This document shows, in pieces, positions 48,191 to 60,029 of a stretch of 64,000 nucleotides of DNA. Each line of letters opens with the position of its first letter. Positions within the stretch are counted from its first letter, which is position 1. Origin of the DNA: Rebecca billardiae RCC1528 (Eukaryota; Haptophyta); the NCBI GenBank assembly GCA_965240325.2, contig OZ251242.1:1426001-1490000 (forward strand), written 5' to 3'. A program made the translations under genes and the position numbers. Below the pieces are notes generated by a model, which was not told where the DNA came from, did no database searches, and saw nothing but the letters and a program-made list of their open reading frames with translations.

Positions 48191-49832
48191 CGTAGCGGTA
48201 ACTATATGACCGCGTTCAGCGGTCCCGCGTTTTCCGTCTCAGAACGAACGTAGTTCGGGGCCCGCGGTGGCGGTGCACCCTCCGTCGCAGTCGTCTATTG
48301 ACAGACCAGTTGCATGCCCGTACAACTAGACTCCAGCGGCGCGCCGCTGCGCCCCGGTGCCGGCGCCGGGCGCGGGCCCGCATCGCAGCCGCCGGCGCCG
48401 GCGCCCGGATTGTGTACAGGCGGATGCGACGAGGCGTGATCGACGCATGAGCGCGACTCCACGTGCACGCCAGGCCACGTGGAGCTGACAGCCAGGGAAC
48501 ACGGTGCGGGGCCGCGGATTCGTTCGGGCCGCTGCTGCTGACCGCGCTGTCTGTCGCCCACCGCGCGCCGCCGGGCAGCGCCAGGCCAGTAGATGATTTG
48601 CACTGGTCCGAGCAGTAGGGTTCGACCAGCGCCTGCGCGACGGCCGACAGGCGGGCGCGAGGCGTGATCGACGCATGAGCGCAACTCTATCTACGTGCAC
48701 GCCAGGCCACGCGGAGCAGACAGCCAGAGGGAGCACTGTGTGTGCCGAGGTGCGAGGGCACCGGTGATTGTTATTCACTCCGCACGCCGCGGTTGCACTG
48801 CACGGGGTCACGGGGTGACACACCTCGGTCAGGCTCGGCACGCGTCGCAGAGGCACGGCCAGCTCTGGGGACGTCGCGCACCACCGTCGTCCGCGCCGCA
48901 GCTCGTCCTCCTAGGTCCGCCCGTCCAGCGCTGCAGACAGACTTGCCGGCGCGGGCCGAGAGTGCCGGCACGGAACAGATCGATGGATTCGGGTTGGCGC
49001 GCCTGCTCTGAAGAAGAGTTCTGGGAGACCCTGGCGGAGAGGCATGACAAGGGGGGCGTGTGGTGAAGTCGGAGACTCAGAGATCGATCAGTCCGGCATC
49101 AGTCAGGCGCCGCTGCCCCCGAGCTTGCGAGAGCCCGAACAAAGGGCGGCGGCTGCGCTGACGCGCGGCCCCGGCCGCGCAGGCATCGACATAGGGCGGC
49201 AGGGGCGCGCGGAGTGACTAGTGAGCGGGGCACGAACACGATGTCGACGGCCGTCGGGACCCGCCGCAGACGCGCGCTCCAGGCGCCACTGGCCGCGCGC
49301 ACCTGCCCATCGCCCGCCCTTGCTTGGAGGCGAGAGTCGCGCGGCGCCCTCGCCACCTCCGAAACCCTGCTGCCTTGCGACGCCGGCAAGTTTTGACTTT
49401 GAGGCTCGCCAGCTCGGTGCATCGATCAGTGACTATATGAAATGGGCTGGCGACGTAAATAGCTGCGGGTATTTTTCAATGTCTCGCAGTATTGGAGTTG
49501 GTGAGAGTCGTTCTTGCGGCGGCGAGGCCCATATTTATTTACTATAGTCACACATGAACGACTGAGTCCACCCGTAATTACTCACCCTGGCACACTTGGG
49601 CGTGGGTTTCGTTGATTCCTCTGTTCACTATTCAAGACGGCGGACGCGCCCTTTTTCGACGAGGATGCACTACCTGTAAGGGAGTCTCAAAATTCGAAAC
49701 TCGGTCTCCTCCAGCCCTGAAAATCGTCCCCCGTCCCTTTTTTCTTTGCTGATCAAAGATCTTTTTGAAACGTGGTTCGGGCCCGCTGGTGCGGGCTCCA
49801 CGCTGCGCGCTCCGCCCCGTGCACCGCGGGCC
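48191..49832 (-). repeat. Dispersed 1.6-kb element, copy 2 (inverted relative to copy 1)
   Basis: Reverse complement of 10750-12380 along nearly the whole length. Shared landmarks: GTGATCGACGCATGAGCGC motifs near 48436 and 48664, the block 49005-49110 (GGAGAGGCATGACAAGGGGG), and the end 49720-49832 with GATCAAAGATCTTTTTGAAA. The internal repeat seen in copy 1 is also present (48425-48495 and 48660-48730). Copy-specific indels and many substitutions are visible. No intact coding region in either copy; class unknown. Confidence 0.8.
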
Positions 49833-49952
49833 AATATATATATGCATGCGTGTAGTATATATATCAGCGCCGCGCCGCGCGGCCCAGCGCCCTATTCGTC
49901 ATCAGCCAGCAGTCTCAAGTTCGACACGACGATACTTTTGTGTCGTTGCTCT

Positions 49953-50771
49953 CTAGCGGCGCCGCCTCTTGCCCTGACTGCCCTTGGTGTCCGCGTCGCA
50001 GCTCGCCGCGAGCTCGGCCTCGGCGAGCGCGAGCGCGCGCTTGCTCTCGCTGAGCATGAACCCGGAGAAGTCCTGCTCGCTGAGCGAGCCCGGCCGCGCG
50101 CTCTGCGCCATCCGGAAGTGCTGCGCCGCCTTGTCGTACTCGCCTCGCTTGTACGCGACCACGGCGACGTAGTAGGCGTTGCGCTGCGAGCGCGCCACGC
50201 CCAGCGCCTTCTCGAGCTGCTTCGCCGCCTCGTCGAGGTTGCCGTACGGCCAGGGCGCGACGGCGTAGAAGCAGCCGAGCAGCGCGTACCCCACGCCCGA
50301 GTCGTACTTGCGGTCGAGCTTGATCAGCCGCTCGGCGTTCGCCTTGAAGACCTTGGCGGCGCCGGCGAGCGCCTGCTTGATGATGCCCTTGGCGCTGCAC
50401 GAGAACATGTACGCGTCCGCGTACACCGCGGCGGCGCGCACGTCGTTGGGGCGCGCCTTCTGCACGCTCGTGGCGAGCTCGAGCGCGCGAGGCCCCATCC
50501 GCCCCCAGATCGCCTTGTGCTCCGGCGTGTCGAGCAGCTTGTCGATCACGATCGTGTTGGCGTGCGTCTTCACGCGCATCACGCCGTTCATCGCGTCCGC
50601 GAGCTTGAGCTTGAGCTCGACGTTGTCGGGCTCGTGCTCGAGGGCCTCGTTGTACAGCTTCATCGCCTGCTCCAGGTGGCTCAGGTCGCGGCGCAGCATC
50701 AGCGCGTCCGCGCGCAGCGTCGCGCCGGCGGCGGCCGCGAGCACGGCGGCGGCGGCCGCGAGCAGCATCAT
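49953..50771 (-). CDS. TPR-type protein with signal peptide
   Basis: A 272-aa protein beginning with a hydrophobic leader (MMLLAAAAAVLAAAAGATLR). Tetratricopeptide-like helices follow: HLEQAMKLYNEALEHEPDNV, RALELATSVQKARPNDVRAA, then a region with GYALLGCFYAVAPWPYGNLD and AYYVAVVAYKRGEYDKAAQH. This arrangement resembles the TatT/RMD-type superhelical TPR proteins. The C-terminus is strongly basic (GSQGKRRRR). The leader suggests secretion, ER or a plastid route. Partner unknown. Confidence 0.7.
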   Translation of the reverse strand: MMLLAAAAAVLAAAAGATLRADALMLRRDLSHLEQAMKLYNEALEHEPDNVELKLKLADAMNGVMRVKTHANTIVIDKLLDTPEHKAIWGRMGPRALELATSVQKARPNDVRAAAVYADAYMFSCSAKGIIKQALAGAAKVFKANAERLIKLDRKYDSGVGYALLGCFYAVAPWPYGNLDEAAKQLEKALGVARSQRNAYYVAVVAYKRGEYDKAAQHFRMAQSARPGSLSEQDFSGFMLSESKRALALAEAELAASCDADTKGSQGKRRRR

Positions 50772-51019
50772 CGTGTTAATGACGACCGGGCGGGCGCGCG
50801 TGCCAATTGAGACACGTACGGTACGGCGAAAACGATGCCGGCTCGCACGATGGCGCCGCCGACGAACCCGCCGAATGGCTGGACGGCCCGTGCTGCCAAG
50901 CCCGGGGAGGGCGCCACTACACGTGTCGGTCAGGCTTCAGTCGTCAGAGGGGAAGCGGAGCAGGCCGCAGTCTGAGTCGTCCGCGTCCCTGTGACGACCG
51001 TGTGTGTGATGAGCCATCG
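50772..51019. other. Short intergenic region, no gene seen
   Basis: About 250 bp upstream of the TPR gene and downstream of the second PhyH gene (both on the minus strand). Nothing recognised. Confidence 0.4.
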
Positions 51020-52013
51020 TCAATCATCGTCAGCATCGGCCGGCTCCCACCGAGGCATGCCGCGCACCTGCCGCGCGCTCGCATCCGCCAGCCGCAGCGG
51101 CGGGAAGTTGAAGTCGTCCACCGGGCCGCGCCGCCCGGCGCCCGGCCGCTGCACGGCGGCGACGAGGTAGGCGACCGGCCTGTCCCTGCCGGCGCTGGGC
51201 AGCCCGCGGTGCACCGTGCGGTAGTCAAAGACGAGCACGCCGCCCGCGGGCACGGCCGGCGCCTCCATGCACGCCATGGCGGCCTCGTCCCACTGCAGCG
51301 TGGGGGCGAGCGCGGCGGCGTGCGCGTCCTCGTGCGAGCCCGGCCAGAACTGCGCCGCGCGCGCCCAGGCGCTCGGGGGCGGGGGTGAGCGGTGGCCGAG
51401 CGCGCGGCGCGCGGCGTGCGGCGCGCGCGGCGCGCCGCACCTGCGTGCCGTCGCCGTCCGCGCGCACGGGGAGCAGCGGCACGAAGACGCTGAAGAGGCC
51501 GCCCACGTTGCCATCGGCGTGGAAGGACTGCGCGCGCGCGCCCGGCCGGCTGATCACCACGCCGCTCATCGCCTCGCGCACGCGGCACGGCCCGGCCGCG
51601 CCGCCGCCGCCCGCCGCCTCGGCGATCGCCGGCGCGGCGAGCTGCAGCGCGCGCGCGCGCAGCCGGCGCCAGCTGGGCGTGTCGGGCAGGCGCACGTCCC
51701 ACCGCAGGCGCTGCCGGTGGCACACCTCCGCGAACGAGTAGCGCTGCTCGAGCACGTCGCCGCCCTTCGCCGCCACGCGCGCGAGCAGCTCGTCGAGCGT
51801 GCCGCGCGCGTGCGCGCCCACCGCGTCCACGAGCGGCGACTCCACCTCGCCGCGCACGAGCGCGAAGCCGCGCGCGCGGAGCTCGGCGCCACTCGCGCGC
51901 GCGTCCGCAGTGGCGCGCCTGGCCGCGGGCGGGGCGGCGCCGCCGACGGCGCGGATGAGCAGCAGGAGCGGCAGCAGCAAGCGACGCTGGCGGCGGACAA
52001 CGAGCGCCGCCAT
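51020..52013 (-). CDS. Second PhyH-family 2OG dioxygenase, with signal peptide
   Basis: Exons 52013-51441 and 51349-51020 join in phase 0 (DGTQ-FWPGSHEDA) and give 300 aa. Fe(II) ligands: His165 and Asp167 in SFHADGNVGG, His238 in YRTVHRGLPSAG; Arg248 probably binds 2-oxoglutarate. The N-terminus MAALVVRRQRRLLLPLLLLI is a signal peptide or anchor, unlike the cytosolic-looking PhyH gene at 37.8 kb, so a secretory-pathway or plastid location is likely. Sequence around the active site differs clearly from that paralogue; they are not recent duplicates. The intron (51350-51440) is 91 nt, GTGCGG...GCGCAG. Confidence 0.8.
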
Positions 52014-52203
52014 CGTGGGCAGTACTTATCTCGCCTGCCTGAGCTGTGTGCGTCTCTTATTCTTAGTAAACTGTAGTATGATAGGGGTATTTATAAAATT
52101 ATTCGATCGTCGCGTCTGATGACAATGATGCGCTGCTGCTGCTACGCCTGCTAGCTATGGCGACGAATACCAATAATGCTGACGGTTGAATGTGTATAGC
52201 GTA

Positions 52204-52275
<72 letters not shown>

Positions 52276-52472
52276 GTATACGTACGCGTCGCGATGACCG
52301 CCCAACCGCGGCGGCGCGCATCATCCCCACCGCGCCAACTACACGCGGCGGACCGGCCGCACTCACGAGACGTGTGAATGAAGTGCACGCCATCGCGGGC
52401 GCACTCGTGCAGTCTGTGAGCGCGGCGGACCACCCCGACGGCCACGCGCCCGCGCGACCAGTCAGCACGGCG
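52014..52472. other. Intergenic with TA microsatellite
   Basis: Contains an uninterrupted (TA)27 run at 52207-52260, followed by a broken TA/CA run to about 52280. No gene seen. Confidence 0.6.
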
Positions 52473-55038
52473 TCAGGCGACGGCGGTGATGTCCGCCGGG
52501 TCCGTCGCCGCCTCCTGCTCCACGATGGCCGCCGCGCGCTCGGGCGGCAGCTCGCCCGAGTGCGCGAGCTCGGCGAGCAGCGCGCGCACCGCGTGCGCGG
52601 CCGAGCGGCTCTTGTCCACGCACGCGGTCAGCCCCGCGCGCTCAAAGGCGCGGCGCTCGTCGCAGTGCTTCGGGTCGCCCGTCATGCCCACGATGGCGCC
52701 CGCAAACCCGGCCGCGCGCAGCTCGCGCACCACCTCCGTGCCGGAGCGGTTGGGCATCTGCGCGCGCGCGCCGGCGGCGGCGTGCGTGAGCGATCGCGGC
52801 GCACGCGCGCGGCACGGCGCGCGTCTCAAGCGCGCAGATGCACACGCGCACGCACACACACCTGGTTGTCGAGCACGATGAGGTCGTACGGCGGGCACGC
52901 GCCGAGCGCGAAGCGCATCGCCTCCTCGCCGTCCGCCGCCTCGTCCAGCGCGAGGCGCGCGGCGTCGAACTTGCCGAACGTGCGTCGGGAGAAGGAGCGG
53001 CGCAGCACGGCGTCGTCCTCCGCGTACAGGCAGCGCGGCACGCGCGACACCTCGCCCACACGCGCGCACCCGCCGGACTCGTCGTCCACGCCCGAGCGGC
53101 CGAGCGCGGGGTGCGCGTCCTCCGGCGCGGGCGGCGCGGGCTGCGGCGTGGCGCTCGGCCGGCGCGGCCCCAGCGCGCTGAGGTGCGCGAGCGCGCTGGC
53201 GGCGGCGGGGTTGGCGTGCTCGGGCCTGAGGTTGGGCCTGAGGTTGAGGAGCATGTCAAAGCTCAGCCCCGCGCCCAGCCCTGCGCTGTGCAGCTCGAGG
53301 GCGGAGCCGCCGTGCAGGCGCAGCATCTCGCGCACGATGCCGAGGCCGAGGCCGGTGCCGGCGCTGCCCTGGTGCATGCCCGCGCCCACCTGCGTGAACG
53401 CGTCGCCGCTCCGCAGCGCGCGCAGCTCGGCGGCGCTCAGGCCCACGCCCGTGTCGCGCACGCGCACGCGCACGCGCCGCCAGCCGTCGGCCGCGGCCTC
53501 GGCGCCGCCCGGCGCCGGCGCGGCGGCGGGCGGCCCGGCCGACGCCTCCCCGCCGCCGGACCCGTCGCCGTCGGCGTAGCTCAGCTGCACGGTCACGGTG
53601 CCGCCGGCCGGCGTGAACTTGAGCGCGTTGGACAGGCCTGCGTGCGGCCGGAGGGCGCGCGGCGCGGCGCGGCGCGGCGCGGCACGCGGGCGGGCGGGCG
53701 GGCGGGCAGCGCGGCGCTGAGCGCGCGCCGACCGACGGCCGCGCGGCGCGGGCTGCGCGCGGGGGGTCCGCGCCACGCACCGTTGTTGAGGCACTGCGTG
53801 AGGCGGCGCGCGTCCCCCTCGAAGCACGCGCCCTCGAGCTCGGGCGGCACGTCGATGCGCAGCGCGACGGCTTTCTGCGCGCCCAGCCTGTGGAAGGCGC
53901 CGACCGCGTCCCGGAAGAGGTCGCTCAGCTGCACGCGCGCGTACGCGAGCGCCATGCGGCCCGAGTCGAGGCGCTCAAAGTCGAGCATGTCGGCGAGGAT
54001 GCCCTGCATCAGCCGCGAGCAGTGCTGCAGCGCGCGCATCTCCTCCAGCACGTCCGCCAGCGCGGGGCGGCCCGCCAGCTCGGCGCGCAGCTGCTCGGCC
54101 AGCTCGGCCGCGATCGACTCGACCGAGAGCAGCGGCGAGCGCAGGTCGTGCATCACGACGCGGATGAGGCGCGAGCGCGCCTCCTTCGCCTCGGAGACGC
54201 GCTCGAGCTCCGACGCCGACGCGCGCTGCTCGCCCTCGCGCGACGCCGCCGCGAGCCAGCGCGCGCGCCAGCGCGCGCGCCGCGCGGCTGCGGCTGCGAG
54301 CAGGCCGCACGCGAGCAGCGCGTGCGCGAGCGCGCGCGGCGCGAGCGGCGCGGCGCCGTGCGGCGCGTCCGCCGCGAGGATGGCGGCGAGGCCGCTCGCG
54401 CCCACCAGCGCGCACAGCTCGGCGCGCAGCGGCGTGCACAGCGCCGCGTACGCGAGCGTGGCCGCGTGGCGCAGCGCGCGCAGCTCGGACGCGTCCTCGA
54501 GCGCCGCCCGCGCGGACGGGCCGCACGGCGGCGGCGGCGGCAGGAGGCTCGCGCGGCCAAAGAGCTGGAGCACGACGAGGCCGAGCGCGCCGAGCGCCTC
54601 GGCCTGGCCCGCGCGCGCCCAGCCGCGCGCGCACGCCTCGGCCGCCAGCGCGAGCAGCGCGCACGCGGCCGCGAGCGCCGCGGGCGCGGCGGCGGCGGCG
54701 GCGGCGCCGCCGCCGCCGCCGCATGCGGGCGGCCAGCCCGCGCCGCCGTCGGCGTCGGCGTCGGCGGCGGCGGCGGCGTCGGCGGCGAGGCGCGCGATGA
54801 GCTCGGCGGCGGTGATCAGGCCGGCGAGCACGGGCGCCGCCGCGGCGAGCAGCCGGAAGCTGCGCACGAGCTGCGGCGCCGCGCGCTCTGCAACGTACGA
54901 GCGCTCGGCCGCGCCGTCGGCCAAGCGGCCGGAGCGCGTCGTGCGGGGCGCGGGCGCGCGCTCGGCGCCGAGCGCGCGCTGCTGCGACGGCGGGCGGCGG
55001 CCTTCGACGTCCACCGACGCGCCGCGGTCGAGGCCCAT
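52473..55038 (-). CDS. Membrane hybrid histidine kinase with receiver domain
   Basis: Exons 55038-53781, 53637-52862 and 52757-52473 give 772 aa. Domains: five or six hydrophobic helices in the first ~255 residues; a dimerisation/phosphoacceptor domain with His297 in VVMHDLRSPLLSV; an HATPase with the N-box CLNN-GLSNALKF (rebuilt across intron 1), DTGVGL and GTGLGLGIV; and a receiver domain with LYAEDDA and phosphoacceptor Asp in LIVLDNQ-MPNRSG (across intron 2), ending with a conserved Lys in VDKSR. It is therefore a complete phosphorelay sensor. No PAS, CHASE or GAF input domain is seen, so sensing is probably through the membrane part. Introns are 143 and 104 nt. Upstream frame to 55209 is not needed. 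Confidence 0.88.
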
Positions 55039-55560
55039 GGCGCGCGCGCGCGCAAATGAGGGCGGGTCTTCGTGATGTTGCCGATCGAGATAGGACCGCG
55101 GACCGCTGTCTCGGGACGGCCTGTGACGTCGTCGTCGGACTGACTCCGCGTAGCCTGATTGCGGCCTTGTGATGGATGTGGGTGCGCCAACCAATACTGC
55201 TCGTAGCAATCGTTGATGGATTCCCGCGAAGTCCGCGGGCCTTTTTACTCAAATTACCTGGAATGCGAGATCGATACCGTACCCGCAGTACGCACTCTCA
55301 ACTCTGAAATCGAGACACTGTTGGGCGCGCTTTGCTGCATCGGTGGACCTTGCCGGTCTTCGAACATGCCGTAGTATGCCTGTTCGTGATTTCACGCAAT
55401 AAACATTACCCAGCTACTTGGCGATGATTCGCGCGCAATCCATGGCGACATCGGAAGGTTCGAGCGCAAATAAACTGCTACTATGGGGGCTACAATAAAT
55501 TCGCAGCACCGCCCTTGCAGAGATCTTCATCAGGCACGTCCGCGCGGCAGCTGCTGGCCT
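55039..55560. other. Intergenic, lower GC, start of gene-poor region
   Basis: Upstream of the histidine kinase. It has a short hairpin (CCCGCGAAGTCCGCGGG, 55213-55229) before CTTTTT. No coding signal. Confidence 0.4.
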
Positions 55561-58500
55561 CCGACGCAGCACGCGGCGGTCAAGCCGAGCGCGAGGCGTG
55601 GAGCCCCGCGGGCCGCCCGCACGAGGGCGCACGCGACGCCCGCGAACCAGACTCGGGCTACGGCTGCAGCAACCGGGCTGCGTCCGGAGCCGTGCCGGCT
55701 GCACAGAGCGCGCGCCTGCAGGGGCTGCCGGCCGCGCTCGCGGCTCAGCTGGGCTGAGCTCGGACCTCGGCGCAGCACGCGGCGCCGCGGCCGAGGTCGA
55801 GGCGTGGCGCCCCGCGGCTTGCCCGCGCGCGCCCGCACAGTCTGACCGCGCCCCAGGCTCGTGCTATCGCGGCCGTGCCGACGCGCTGCGTCCGGGGTAG
55901 CGCGCGCGTGGCCGCCACCGGCAGTTCATCGGCTCATCCGCATCGCGCGCCCGCGCGGGCGCCGACGGCAGCGCGTGGCGCGGTGCGAGCCAGCCGAGCG
56001 AGCGCAGCGCATGCTGCTCGGCGGCGCGAGCGCGTCGCAACCGTGGCTGACCGCACGCACCAGCCCAGCTGCCCCCGCCCCCGCGCCCCCATCTCCCACC
56101 TCGTCCGAGCTGCCTCTGGTGCGCGCCATCACGGCAGCGAGCCGCCGATCCGCAGCTGCTGGATGCCGCTGCTCGCGCACGCGCCTCGCGTCGAAGGAGC
56201 GGCCGCCCCTTGCCGTGGCGCGTGCGCATGGCGGTCGAGACGAGCTCACTCGAGCGCTGCCAGCGCGGGTCGGCGCTGGCGCCCGCAGTAGCACGGGCAT
56301 TGCCCTGTCCCACCGCGGCGCTGGCCGCCCTCTCGTGGCTCCTCGCTCGGCGAGCTGGGGGGCCGCCGCGCGCGCGCCGCCGAGGGGAGCGACGCGCTGC
56401 GCGGCGTCGTGCGAGAGGTCGAGGCGCGAGTGCATTCATCCGCCGCGCGCACTCGACCGCTCCGCCGTGCGCGCGGCCGCACGCTGGCGGCAGCGCGTGG
56501 CCGAGCGGCTGAGCCGAGGGGCCGGCAGCGCGCTCGCGCCGCCGCGCACAGTCGCGAGGGCTACGGATGGGAGCGTGCGAGCCGGCAGGGTCGCGCTGAG
56601 TGCATGCTGCTCGACGGCGCGATGCCCCTCTTGCGCACCGCTGGGCCGGCGTGCGCGCGCACCCGGCAGCGACAGCGCGCGACAGCCGCACGCCCAGGGA
56701 CGCCATGCTGGCTTCGTCGATCGCGCCCAACAGCAGCCTTGGCTTTTCGCGATCGACGGCGACCGTTGGCAGCGGAATGACTACAGTTTACTATGATTTA
56801 ACGTGCACACTTGGTACTGGGCTTGCTGCAATGGCCGCCTCGATGAGGTGCGGCAACGCGCCCCTCACCTGCCTGCGCCGGTCTGTTTTGTGGCGGTGTC
56901 TTTGTGCAGTGTTGGATGGCGTCAATCACGCCTTAACCAAGTGTGCACGTTAAAACATAGTAAACTGTACGCGAATCAGCATGGCCGGGACGGCGTCTCC
57001 GCATGGGATTGCAACTCATGGCACAGCCGGGTGCAAAAGCGCATCGGCGACGTCGGACGGGGCTGTTGCGCGCCGAGAGCTAAGTACGTAGAGCGTTGCA
57101 ACCGCCTCCCCCGCGCCTCGTACCAGCCCAAGGTGGCCCCCGCCCCGCCCCGCCCCCCCGTCTCACTTGCCAGTGCGACCGCTGTCTCCTGCGAGCGCAG
57201 CGGGCCATCCTGCAGCCGCGCCGAGCGGTTTGAGCGGGGGATGAGCGATGACGGGTGTCTATATAGGCGAGCCGTCGCTGCATACTGCTCATCGTCTAGT
57301 CAGCGCCCGCGCCCGCCGCCGCCATTTGAAGTCTCAATGACAGCGGCCTGCGAGTGTCCAGCGGACCACTCGCTGCAAGTGCAACTGCCGCTGGCTTCTG
57401 CCTTCCTGGCTGGCGAGGCGCAGCACGACACGGCTGTGCGCGGGCAATCTGGCTCCTTTGATGGCCGAATTGGTAGGTGAACGGGCCACACCCGCGAGGG
57501 CATCCCCGCGTGCAGCAAGGGCGGCCCGGTCAGGGCGGGAGCGCCGTGCGCGCCGGGCAGCGCGCCACGGCGGCCGGTGGCACGGCTCTCGTGGTGTGTG
57601 TGAGCCCTCGCCCCGCCGCGCACGCTCCTGCTGCGCCGAGGCTGCCGCGCCGCGCCCGAGCTGATCGCGCGGCGCGCGCGGTGGCGCCTGCCAAGTGCTG
57701 CTGCTACCGCCGAGTGCTGCTGGCTGGGCCGACGCGAAGCCCGCGCCCGAGAGTCGGGCCGCGCGGCAGGGAGCTGCGGACGTGGAGCGCAGCAGCCGTC
57801 CCAGCGCCTCGCCCTGGTCAAAGCGGCCCCCGCCCCGCCCCCCCCCATCTTGCTCTTCGTCCAACCTGCACCGGGGACGCGTCGTGAGCGGCAACCACCA
57901 GGGCCCTCATCATCGCGCGTGAGCGCCCGCTCTGGACGCACAGCTGCCTCGGAGATGACATGCGCCCACTGCAGTGCTGCTGGTCGCGCGCGCGCCTCAC
58001 GTCGAAAGAGCGGGCGCGCCTTGCCGCGGCGCGAGCGCGTTGAGGTTGAGACGAGCGAGCACGTTCGAGCGCTGCCGTTGCGTGTCAGCGGCGGTGATGA
58101 GCAGCAGTCGCGCAGACGCCGCCCTGTCCCACCGCGCTGGGAGTCGCTCACGCCATCTGCACTCGCGCCTGGCCCTGGCTGGCCAGCAGCCCTCCGCGTG
58201 CAGTCGGACAGCCTCGAGGGGGCGGGTTGGGCGGCGGACGAGTGACGACGGGCGTCTGCTGGCGAGCCTTGGCCGCGCCGGGCGCATCGTCTAGTCCAGC
58301 GCAGCCATCGCCTACGCCCGCGCCCGCCGCTGCCATTTGTAGTCTCGGTTGCCGCGCGCTGCGGTCTGCGCCGAGTGCTCCGACCGTGCGGCAGCTGCTG
58401 GCCGCTGCCTTCTGGCTGGCGAGGTGCGATGAACCGCGGCGCAGCACGCGGCGGTCAAGCCGAGCGCGAGGCGTGGGGCCCCGCGGGCTGCCCGTTCGAG

Positions 58501-59690
58501 GGCGCACGCGACGAGCCCGGCTCGGGCTGCGGCTGAGCACCGATGCAGAGGCTGCGTCCGCTGCGCCGAGCGCGCGCCGCATCGCGCTGCCAGGCGCGCG
58601 CGCGACGCCGTGCGGCTCAGCTGGGCTCGTCTATCCTCGGCGCAGCACGCGGCGCAGCGGCCGATTGCGAGGAGTGACGCCCCGCGACTATGCCCGCGCG
58701 GGCCCGCACCGACTGTCTGCGCGCCACGGTCGGGCGGTTGCGAAGGTGCCGACGCTGCGTCGGAGGCCGCGCGCGCGTGGCCACCACCTGCTGCTCAGGG
58801 CGCGCTTGTGCGGGAGGGAGAGCCGCGCCGATGCGTGGCTGCTGGATGCCGTGTGGCCTCAGCTGACGGCGATGCGGCGGCCGCTCTGACTGGCGGCGTG
58901 GCCGACCGTCGAGGGGGTAGTTGACTCGGTCGGTCGGAACGCGTCTCTAGAGGCCGCCGATCCATCTAGCGGCCGCTAGGGCATCCCCGCATGCAGTGAG
59001 GGCGGCCCAGCCAGAGTGTGAGCGCAGTGCGCAGCAGCAGCGCCGAGCAGCGCATTAGGGCTGCCGATGGCACTGCTCTCGCGCTTATTTGGGGCGTAGT
59101 GTGAGCCCGCGTTCAGTCGCGCGCGCTCCTGCTGCACCGAGGCTGCCGCGACCGCGCCGCGCTCGAGCAGAGCGCTGCGCGCGCGTGGCGGCGCCCGCAG
59201 AGTGCTGCTCAGTGGCCCGATACAAAGCTCACGCCAGGAAGCTGCGGGCGTGGAGCTCCACAGCCGGCCCAGCGCCTCGCCCTGGTCAAAGCTGCCCCCG
59301 CCCCGCCCCCCCCATCTTGCTCTTCGTCCAAACTGCGCCTGGTGCGCGAATAGTGATCGAGCGGCAATCGCCTGCGGCGCGCCGAGCGCGCGCGAGCTGG
59401 ATGGCCAACGCCCACCGACTGGTGGTTGCCCCCGCCGCGCATGCCAAGCACGCGCAGCAGGGCACGCGGCGGATGCGGTGAAGGGCGCGTGGCCGGGTGC
59501 GCACGGGAATGGTGGCATATACGCGCTCGTCTGACTCGCGACAGCCCGCATGATGCGCTGATCGTCGACCGCCCGTCTCAGATGGACCTGACGCGCCCTG
59601 CGTCGACCTCGCCCCGGCCAAAGCAGCCCCCACCCCGGGGCCCCATCGAACACTCCGTCGACCTGCCCTCGGCTTGCGCAGCAGCTGCTG
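55561..59690. repeat. Mosaic of degenerate direct duplications
   Basis: Blocks recur in the same orientation: 55563-55640 with 58437-58515 (GCAGCACGCGGCGGTCAAGC); 55760-55835 with 58635-58705; 56190-56290 with 58000-58080; 57480-57610 with 58978-59105 (GGGCATCCCCGC); 57785-57880 with 59258-59350, and more weakly 59605-59670 (CGCCTCGCCCTGGTCAAAGC). Offsets of about 1.5, 1.8 and 2.9 kb point to old tandem duplications. Frames in this stretch are Arg/Ala-rich on all strands and show no recognisable protein, so no gene is called. Confidence 0.7.
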
Positions 59691-59737
59691 CACCGTCTAC
59701 GACGACTGCTGCCGTGCGCGCTCGTGATCGTGTACGG

Positions 59738-60001
59738 TCAGATCTCGGGCCGCGCGCGCGCCCGGCGCTGCACCGAGGCCTGCCGCTCGACCGTGCTGAC
59801 CAGCCCCAGCTGGCCGCACTGGTTGCGGCCGCGCGCGTATACGGCGCCCGCCTCGCTCAGCGTGAGCAGGCGCGCGCGACCGGCGGCCGCGCGCACGCAC
59901 ACCGCCTCCAGCGTGCTCACGCGCGTCGGCACGAGCAGGCGGGACTCGGTGGCGAGGTAGCTGTGCGACGCACGTGCGCACGCCGCCGTCCGCGGCGACA
60001 A
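59738..60001 (-). pseudogene. RCC1-repeat fragment, decayed
   Basis: On the minus strand the text LLTLSEAGAVYARGRNQCGQ followed by LGL is an RCC1 repeat (family pattern: SLALTxxGxVYxWGxNxxGQLG), with the usual Trp changed to Arg. Upstream, the same strand reads RVSTLEAVCVRAAAGRA, matching the inter-repeat strand. A preceding blade (LCLVVAADGGVRTC, about 59965-60007) lies in a different frame, and no intron with usable splice sites bridges the shift. I read it as a broken remnant of an RCC1 beta-propeller gene. Confidence 0.5.
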
Positions 60002-60029
60002 CTAGGCAGAGCGGACCCTCGCGCGGCCT

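Noticed and set aside
55213-55235. Hairpin CCCGCGAAGTCCGCGGG followed by a T run, like a bacterial terminator
   Set aside because: It lies upstream of a gene on the other strand in a nuclear genome; no adjacent small RNA gene could be seen. Probably chance.
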